Below are positions 14,883-18,686 of a stretch of DNA of 18,686 nt, one piece after another. Origin of the DNA: JBMFOH01 sp049969715 [NCBI: bacterium] (GTDB lineage Bacteria; DUMJ01). Every line of letters starts with the position of its first letter. The first letter of the stretch is position 1. The stretch spans positions 1 through 18,686 of the forward strand of contig JBMFOH010000032.1 in assembly GCA_049969715.1 (NCBI GenBank), written 5' to 3'. The notes beneath the pieces are model-generated. The model made no database searches. It was not told where the DNA came from and saw only the letters and a list, made by a program, of their open reading frames with translations. The position numbers and the translations under genes are program-made.

Positions 14883-15943
14883 AGGTAGTAGTAGGGTTAA
14901 GTGGAGGTGTGGACTCTTCAGTTGCTGCTCTCCTTCTAAGGGAAAAGGGATATGACGTTATTGGTGTAACTATGAAAATATGGGAGGGTGACTATTCAAG
15001 AGAGAGGGGCCGTCATAGTTGTTATGGCCCAGAAGAACTAGAAGATATCGAAGATGCAAAAAGGGTATGCCAAACTATTGGGATACCCTTCTATGAAGTA
15101 GACCTTGTTAAAGAGTATAGAGAGATAGTTCTTGAATACTTTAAGAGAGAGTATCTAAAGGGAAGGACTCCTAATCCCTGTATAAGGTGTAATCAGTGGA
15201 TTAAGTTTAAAGCCCTCCTCAAGAAGATACAGGACATAGGTATAGATTTTGATTATTTCGCCACAGGACATTACGCAAGGGTAGAGTATGATCAATCTAA
15301 GGGTAGGTATCTACTCAAAAAGGGGATAGACCGAAAAAGAGACCAGTCATACTTTCTCTATGGGCTCTCCCAGACTCAGCTGAAGAAGGTAATCTTCCCT
15401 TTAGGAGAGTACAAGAAGGATGATGTGAGAAGGATAGCCCGAGAGTCTGGATTGAAGATCTATGATAAAGAGGAAAGTCAAGATTTCTATGGGAAGAACT
15501 ATAGAGAACTCCTAGAAGTTACTAACACTTACGGACCTATCTTAGACAAGTACGGGAAAGTTATTGGAGTCCATAGAGGGATATGGAATTATACTATAGG
15601 ACAACGTAAGGGGCTTGGAATTCAGTCTGAAAAGCCTCTATATGTAATAGATATAGATGAAAATCGAAATGCCATAGTAGTTGGAGAAGAGAAAGAATTG
15701 TATAGAGAAGAGTTTATATCCACTGAGATAAACTGGATAGCTATAGAAAGATTAGAAACTCCAATGGAAGTAACAGTAAAGATAAGATATAAAAGCGAAG
15801 AGACAGAGGCTCAGATAACGGCTATTGATGAAGATAAGGTGTTAGTGAGATTCAAATCGCCCCAAAGGGCAGTTACTCCTGGGCAGGCCTCTGTCTTCTA
15901 TCAAAATGATATAGTAATTGGTGGAGGAATAATAGAAAAATAG
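14879..15943 (+). CDS. mnmA: tRNA-specific 2-thiouridylase MnmA, non-canonical active site
   Basis: A 354-residue cytoplasmic tRNA-modifying enzyme expected to thiolate U34 of Lys, Glu and Gln tRNAs using ATP. The N-terminal PP-loop GLSGGVDSSVAALLL at 6-20 binds ATP. GRTPNPCIRCNQWIKF at 95-110 is the first active-site segment. ATGHYARV (128-135), DQSYFLYGLSQTQL (155-168) and NYTIGQRKGLGI (237-248) are standard family landmarks. Two departures from E. coli MnmA stand out: its Asp99 position is Cys101 (common in other bacteria), and its persulfide-carrying Cys199, normally in ESQxxCF, is Tyr204 in ESQDFYG. Remaining cysteines are 48, 64, 101 and 104. The start is TTG with GGAGG at 8-nt spacing, overlapping the hisD stop by 4 bp. 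It is the last gene of the purine operon. It may represent a subfamily with a different sulfur-transfer or Fe-S mechanism. Confidence 0.9.
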   Translation: MKVVVGLSGGVDSSVAALLLREKGYDVIGVTMKIWEGDYSRERGRHSCYGPEELEDIEDAKRVCQTIGIPFYEVDLVKEYREIVLEYFKREYLKGRTPNPCIRCNQWIKFKALLKKIQDIGIDFDYFATGHYARVEYDQSKGRYLLKKGIDRKRDQSYFLYGLSQTQLKKVIFPLGEYKKDDVRRIARESGLKIYDKEESQDFYGKNYRELLEVTNTYGPILDKYGKVIGVHRGIWNYTIGQRKGLGIQSEKPLYVIDIDENRNAIVVGEEKELYREEFISTEINWIAIERLETPMEVTVKIRYKSEETEAQITAIDEDKVLVRFKSPQRAVTPGQASVFYQNDIVIGGGIIEK

Positions 15944-15963
15944 ATCATCCATCTTTACTACAA

Positions 15964-16800
15964 TTATTCCTTAAGTCCAGTAATAGATATCCCCTGAATG
16001 AAGGTCTTCTGAGTAAAAAAGAAAAGGATAATTATAGGAAGAGTTACAAGAGTACTAGCAGCCATAAGTCCACCCCATTCGGTAAGTAATGCGCTTCTAA
16101 ATTGCTGGATTCCTAAGGCAAGCGTATACTTATCTGGATTTCTGAGGTATATAAGAGGACCAAGGAAGTCATTCCATGCACCAAGGAATTGAAAGAGTAA
16201 TACTACTGCAAGGGCAGGCTTAGCTAGAGGTAATATTATCCCCCTGTAGATATAAAACTCAGAGGCACCGTCTACCCTCGCGGCATCAGAGAGCTCTGCT
16301 GGTATGGTTAAGAAGAATTGTCTGAGAAGAAATGTGTAATAGGCTGGTGCAAAAAAAGCGGGGACTATTAAAGGGTAGTATGTATCTAGCCATCCAAGGT
16401 TTTTAAAGGTTATAAATAGAGGAATCATTGTTACTGCAAAAGGAATCATCATCGTAGAGATAAGGATTAAGAAGAAAAAGTCTCTCTCTGGCCATTGGAT
16501 TTTGGCAAATCCATATGCTACAAGAGAAGCAGACAGAACGCTTCCAATCATGCTGAAAGCACATATTATAACAGTGTTGAATAGATATTTAAAGAAGGGA
16601 ATAAAACTTACTGCGGTCTTATAGTGACCTAGATAGAGATAACTGGGGATCCATTTAGGTGGAAACACAAAGATCTCATCATTTGGTTTAAAAGAAGTAG
16701 AAACTAACCAGAATAGGGGTAAAGTAAAGAATATAGAAAAAAGGATAAGAAGTATATGGCTCAATACGATATTGAAAGTCCTTCTCTTTACATTAGCCAT
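15964..16800 (-). CDS. CUT1-family sugar ABC transporter permease (MalG-like)
   Basis: A 278-residue inner-membrane permease of the MalG/UgpE type, the usual length. After a basic start and a first helix it has TSFKPNDEIFVFPP near 35-48, a typical periplasmic segment. The cytoplasmic EAA loop, reading AELSDAARVDGASE and then IILPLAKPALA, docks the ATPase. The C-terminal helix ends in GISITGLKE, a standard MalG-type tail. The ATG is 14 nt from a GGAGG, unusually far, so initiation may be inefficient. It is the last gene of its operon in view, separated from the binding-protein gene by a hairpin. Its partner should be the MalF-like permease at 18400. Its stop lies 20 bp from the convergent mnmA stop. 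Confidence 0.94.
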   Translation of the reverse strand: MANVKRRTFNIVLSHILLILFSIFFTLPLFWLVSTSFKPNDEIFVFPPKWIPSYLYLGHYKTAVSFIPFFKYLFNTVIICAFSMIGSVLSASLVAYGFAKIQWPERDFFFLILISTMMIPFAVTMIPLFITFKNLGWLDTYYPLIVPAFFAPAYYTFLLRQFFLTIPAELSDAARVDGASEFYIYRGIILPLAKPALAVVLLFQFLGAWNDFLGPLIYLRNPDKYTLALGIQQFRSALLTEWGGLMAASTLVTLPIIILFFFTQKTFIQGISITGLKE

Positions 16801-16835
16801 TATTTTTATTTATACCTCCATCGTCAATAATGAAA

Positions 16836-16881
16836 AGCTCTATAAGAGCTCTCACAAGTTAGGAAGAGCTCCTATAGAGCT
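16836..16881 (-). terminator. Intercistronic hairpin made of two near-palindromic arms
   Basis: Nine pairs (16836-16844 with 16873-16881), an A-C mismatch, seven more pairs (16846-16852 with 16865-16871) and a 12-nt loop. In the transcribed direction TTTT follows directly, so it could terminate part of the transcripts between binding protein and permease or protect the upstream message. Each arm is itself close to a 15-bp palindrome (AGCTCTATAAGAGCT and AGCTCCTATAGAGCT), so two small hairpins or two protein-binding sites are alternative readings. Confidence 0.7.
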
Positions 16882-16893
16882 AACTTATCCATC

Positions 16894-18216
16894 CTACTTA
16901 CCTGATTCTAGCCTTTCATATTCTTTCATCACTTCAGCTGCGGCATCATCTAATGCTTGTTGAGGTGTCTTCTTGAGAAGTCTTGCATAATCTCTTGCTG
17001 AAGAGAGTCTATCAAATAGGAAAGAGTCAACAGGAGTCTTCATTATAGTCCAGTTCTGAGCAAATAGGATATTCCTAAATATCTTAAATTGTGGATACTT
17101 ATTTAAATAATCCTGAGTATAAGACCATACCTTCTGTTTCTTATCCAATGGCATCCAGGCACCCCATTCGAATATCTTAGCTCTCTGTGCTTCATAACCG
17201 TATCCAAGCCAGAATAAAGCGAACTTTAACCCTTCCTTAGGGTGTTTGGCTCCTTTTGGAATGGCAAGTGCACCATATGCCGATCTTACTAATATAGCGT
17301 TCTTCTTTCCATCAGGGGGACAGGGTGCATATTTAGTAATACCGTATGAAAAGTCTTTCGGAGCATAGTTGGCTATATTGATAATTACCCACTGACCTTG
17401 TTGTTCCATGGACTTCTTCTGAGAAATGAATGGGTCAAGAGCACCAGCCCTTTCTTCAGAGAGACCAGATTCAAATGCAGTTAACTTAGTGACATCGAAT
17501 TTCTTAGCATAAGAGGCTATCCATTCAAGAGCCTTAACGATCTTAGGGTCTTTATTAAATATTGGTGCCCCCTTATCATCTACTAGTTTGCCTCCAAATA
17601 CGGTACCCCAGAAGTCAAGTCCCCAGCTAGGATAAAATCCTATTCTATCTATGTTACCTCTAGCATCATATTTGGTAAGTTTTTCAGCATACTGATCGAG
17701 AGTAGCAATATCTAAAGGAGGATTATTTACGTTAAGTCCTGCTTCTTGGAAATGCTTTTTATTGTAGTATAGACTTCCTACATCTATATATGGTGTGAGC
17801 GCCCATATATGCCCCTTCCATTCATTTACTTGCCATACTACAGGCATCGCCCAATCCTTTAGACTTTTCATTTCTGCTGGAGTCATAAGTTCATCGAGTG
17901 GAGTCAAAACTCCCTTTTCTGCCATATAAAGGTTGCCATCTCCAGTAAGACTTACTACATCAGGTACATCTCCAGCAGCCATACTGCTCATTAATCTTTC
18001 TCTAAAGTTTTCTGGAACACAAACTGCCTTTACTTCTATCTCGTCCTGAGATTTATTGAACATATCCGCTATATCATTTAATACCTTAGTCCATTGACCA
18101 GTCCACTGATGCCAGTATACAATCTGAACCTTATCCTTAGTGAAACCAGGAGTAACAAAAAATACAGGCATCATCAGACTTGTCACTATTAACATAATTA
18201 ACACTTTTTTCATCAC
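16894..18216 (-). CDS. Extracellular solute-binding protein, family 1 (CUT1 sugar ABC transporter)
   Basis: A 440-residue periplasmic binding protein for an oligosaccharide or similar polyol/sugar. The N-terminus has two Lys followed by a hydrophobic stretch to about residue 24 with no lipobox Cys, so it is predicted to be secreted and not lipid-anchored; the cleavage site is unclear. The mature part opens with IVYWHQWTG (32-40), typical of the family. MAAGDVPDVVSL (79-90), GVLTPLDELM (102-111) and TPYIDVGSLYYNKKHFQEAG (141-160) follow in the usual order. Two starts are adjacent, GTG at 18214-18216 and ATG at 18211-18213; GGAGGTGA lies 6 nt before the GTG. The substrate is not predictable here. 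Its gene sits between the two permease genes and is followed by a hairpin, probably allowing higher expression than the downstream permease. Confidence 0.93.
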   Translation of the reverse strand: MMKKVLIMLIVTSLMMPVFFVTPGFTKDKVQIVYWHQWTGQWTKVLNDIADMFNKSQDEIEVKAVCVPENFRERLMSSMAAGDVPDVVSLTGDGNLYMAEKGVLTPLDELMTPAEMKSLKDWAMPVVWQVNEWKGHIWALTPYIDVGSLYYNKKHFQEAGLNVNNPPLDIATLDQYAEKLTKYDARGNIDRIGFYPSWGLDFWGTVFGGKLVDDKGAPIFNKDPKIVKALEWIASYAKKFDVTKLTAFESGLSEERAGALDPFISQKKSMEQQGQWVIINIANYAPKDFSYGITKYAPCPPDGKKNAILVRSAYGALAIPKGAKHPKEGLKFALFWLGYGYEAQRAKIFEWGAWMPLDKKQKVWSYTQDYLNKYPQFKIFRNILFAQNWTIMKTPVDSFLFDRLSSARDYARLLKKTPQQALDDAAAEVMKEYERLESGK

Positions 18217-18399
18217 TCAAAATCACCTCCATAAAATCTTAACTAAAATCTCTTAACTCCCCCTTTTAAACCTCTCTATTAACCTTTCAAGGTATAAGAT
18301 ATTTAAGATTACCTTATTTATAGACTTTCCTCTATCACCTCCTCTACAGACTAGAACCTCTTTCATAATACCTCTATGAGGCTACTTGACTTCATATTC
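18217..18399 (-). promoter_or_regulatory. Intergenic region upstream of the CUT1 binding-protein gene
   Basis: A 183-bp gap inside the operon. It holds the ribosome binding site GGAGGTGA (minus strand, 18223-18230) and an irregular set of AGAGG words on the minus strand (CCTCT on the plus strand at 18271, 18329, 18341, 18357 and 18371). No gene and no strong promoter or terminator is seen; a weak TTGAAA / TAAAAG pair with 16-bp spacing is the best promoter guess. A second GGAGGTGA at 18337-18344 (minus) is not followed by a usable start. Confidence 0.4.
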
Positions 18400-18686
18400 T
18401 TATTTTGCCTGGCCGGCATAGTAAACCCATCTGGCTGAAATTTTAAATGTGATTAGAGTTAACACAAGAATTATTAAAAACATTATCCAAGCCATTGCAG
18501 AGGCATAACCCATCTTAAAATACCTGAAAGCGTTGTTGTAAAGGTAAAGGGCGTAAAATAGAGTACTATCAGCAGGACCCCCATTGGTCATTAGGTAAGC
18601 CTGAGTGAAATACTGAAAAGTACCAATAAGTCCCATTATTACATTGTAGCCTCTCGGAAACTCCCCTTGACAAATGTGTGGGGGGG
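18400..18686 (-). CDS. CUT1-family sugar ABC transporter permease (MalF-like), N-terminus beyond window
   Basis: The C-terminal part of a MalF/UgpA-type permease, open to the window edge, ending in TAA at 18400-18402. From residue Met at 18636 it reads MGLIGTFQYFTQAYLMTNGG followed by PADSTLFYALYLYNNAFRY. A last membrane helix and the tail SARWVYYAGQAK complete it; all are typical of the family's C-terminus. The roughly 12 to 16 codons nearest the edge (ending FPRGY) do not look like the expected SP-xx-FFN segment before that helix, although the frame stays open. The edge may therefore carry an assembly error. It is the presumed partner of the MalG-like permease. Confidence 0.85.
   Translation of the reverse strand, partial: PPHICQGEFPRGYNVIMGLIGTFQYFTQAYLMTNGGPADSTLFYALYLYNNAFRYFKMGYASAMAWIMFLIILVLTLITFKISARWVYYAGQAK

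Noticed and set aside
18337-18344. Second GGAGGTGA ribosome-binding sequence on the minus strand upstream of the CUT1 binding protein
   Set aside because: No start codon at proper spacing opens a frame longer than a few codons.

Overview
The window is chromosomal DNA from a low-GC bacterium. No mobile elements, CRISPR arrays or RNA genes were seen. Arg is mostly AGA/AGG and Ile often ATA, and the proteins are rich in Lys, Glu, Arg and Ile; together these suggest a thermophile (inference). Both ABC substrate-binding proteins have cleavable-looking signal peptides without a lipobox Cys, which fits a diderm envelope with a true periplasm. The phylum cannot be named from the sequence; Thermotogota, Dictyoglomota and Atribacterota-like lineages would all fit.

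Positions 126-6554 (minus strand) form a CUT2-type sugar-transport operon. In transcription order it holds a secreted LsrB/RhaS-like binding protein, a strong intercistronic hairpin, a double ATPase, two RbsC-type permeases, a secreted divergent polysaccharide-deacetylase-like protein and an aldose 1-epimerase. An extended -10 promoter lies at 6710-6718. The set looks like periplasmic capture of a saccharide, import through a heterodimeric channel, and mutarotation in the cytoplasm.

Positions 6727-8286 (minus) hold a B12-binding-domain radical SAM protein. A 161-bp divergent intergenic region with back-to-back promoter candidates separates it from the next operon.

Positions 8448-15943 (plus) are a tightly packed operon: purC-purS (one fused ORF), purQ, purL, purF, hisD, mnmA. 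The order C-S-Q-L-F is that of Bacillus-type pur operons, with purC and purS merged and with hisD and mnmA in the downstream positions. Most junctions are 4-bp overlaps, including a TTGA overlap where mnmA starts with TTG. The MnmA is non-canonical: the second catalytic Cys is replaced by Tyr and the active-site Asp by Cys.

Positions 15964-18686 (minus) are part of a CUT1 (maltose/oligosaccharide type) ABC operon: the C-terminal end of a MalF-like permease running off the window, then the binding protein, a hairpin built from two near-palindromic arms, and a MalG-like permease. No ATPase for this system lies in the window. The operon converges on mnmA with only 20 bp between stop codons.

The items most worth a second look are the PurC-PurS fusion, the altered MnmA active site, the hairpins placed directly after both binding-protein genes, and the degenerate deacetylase. 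I found no convincing wholly new system.
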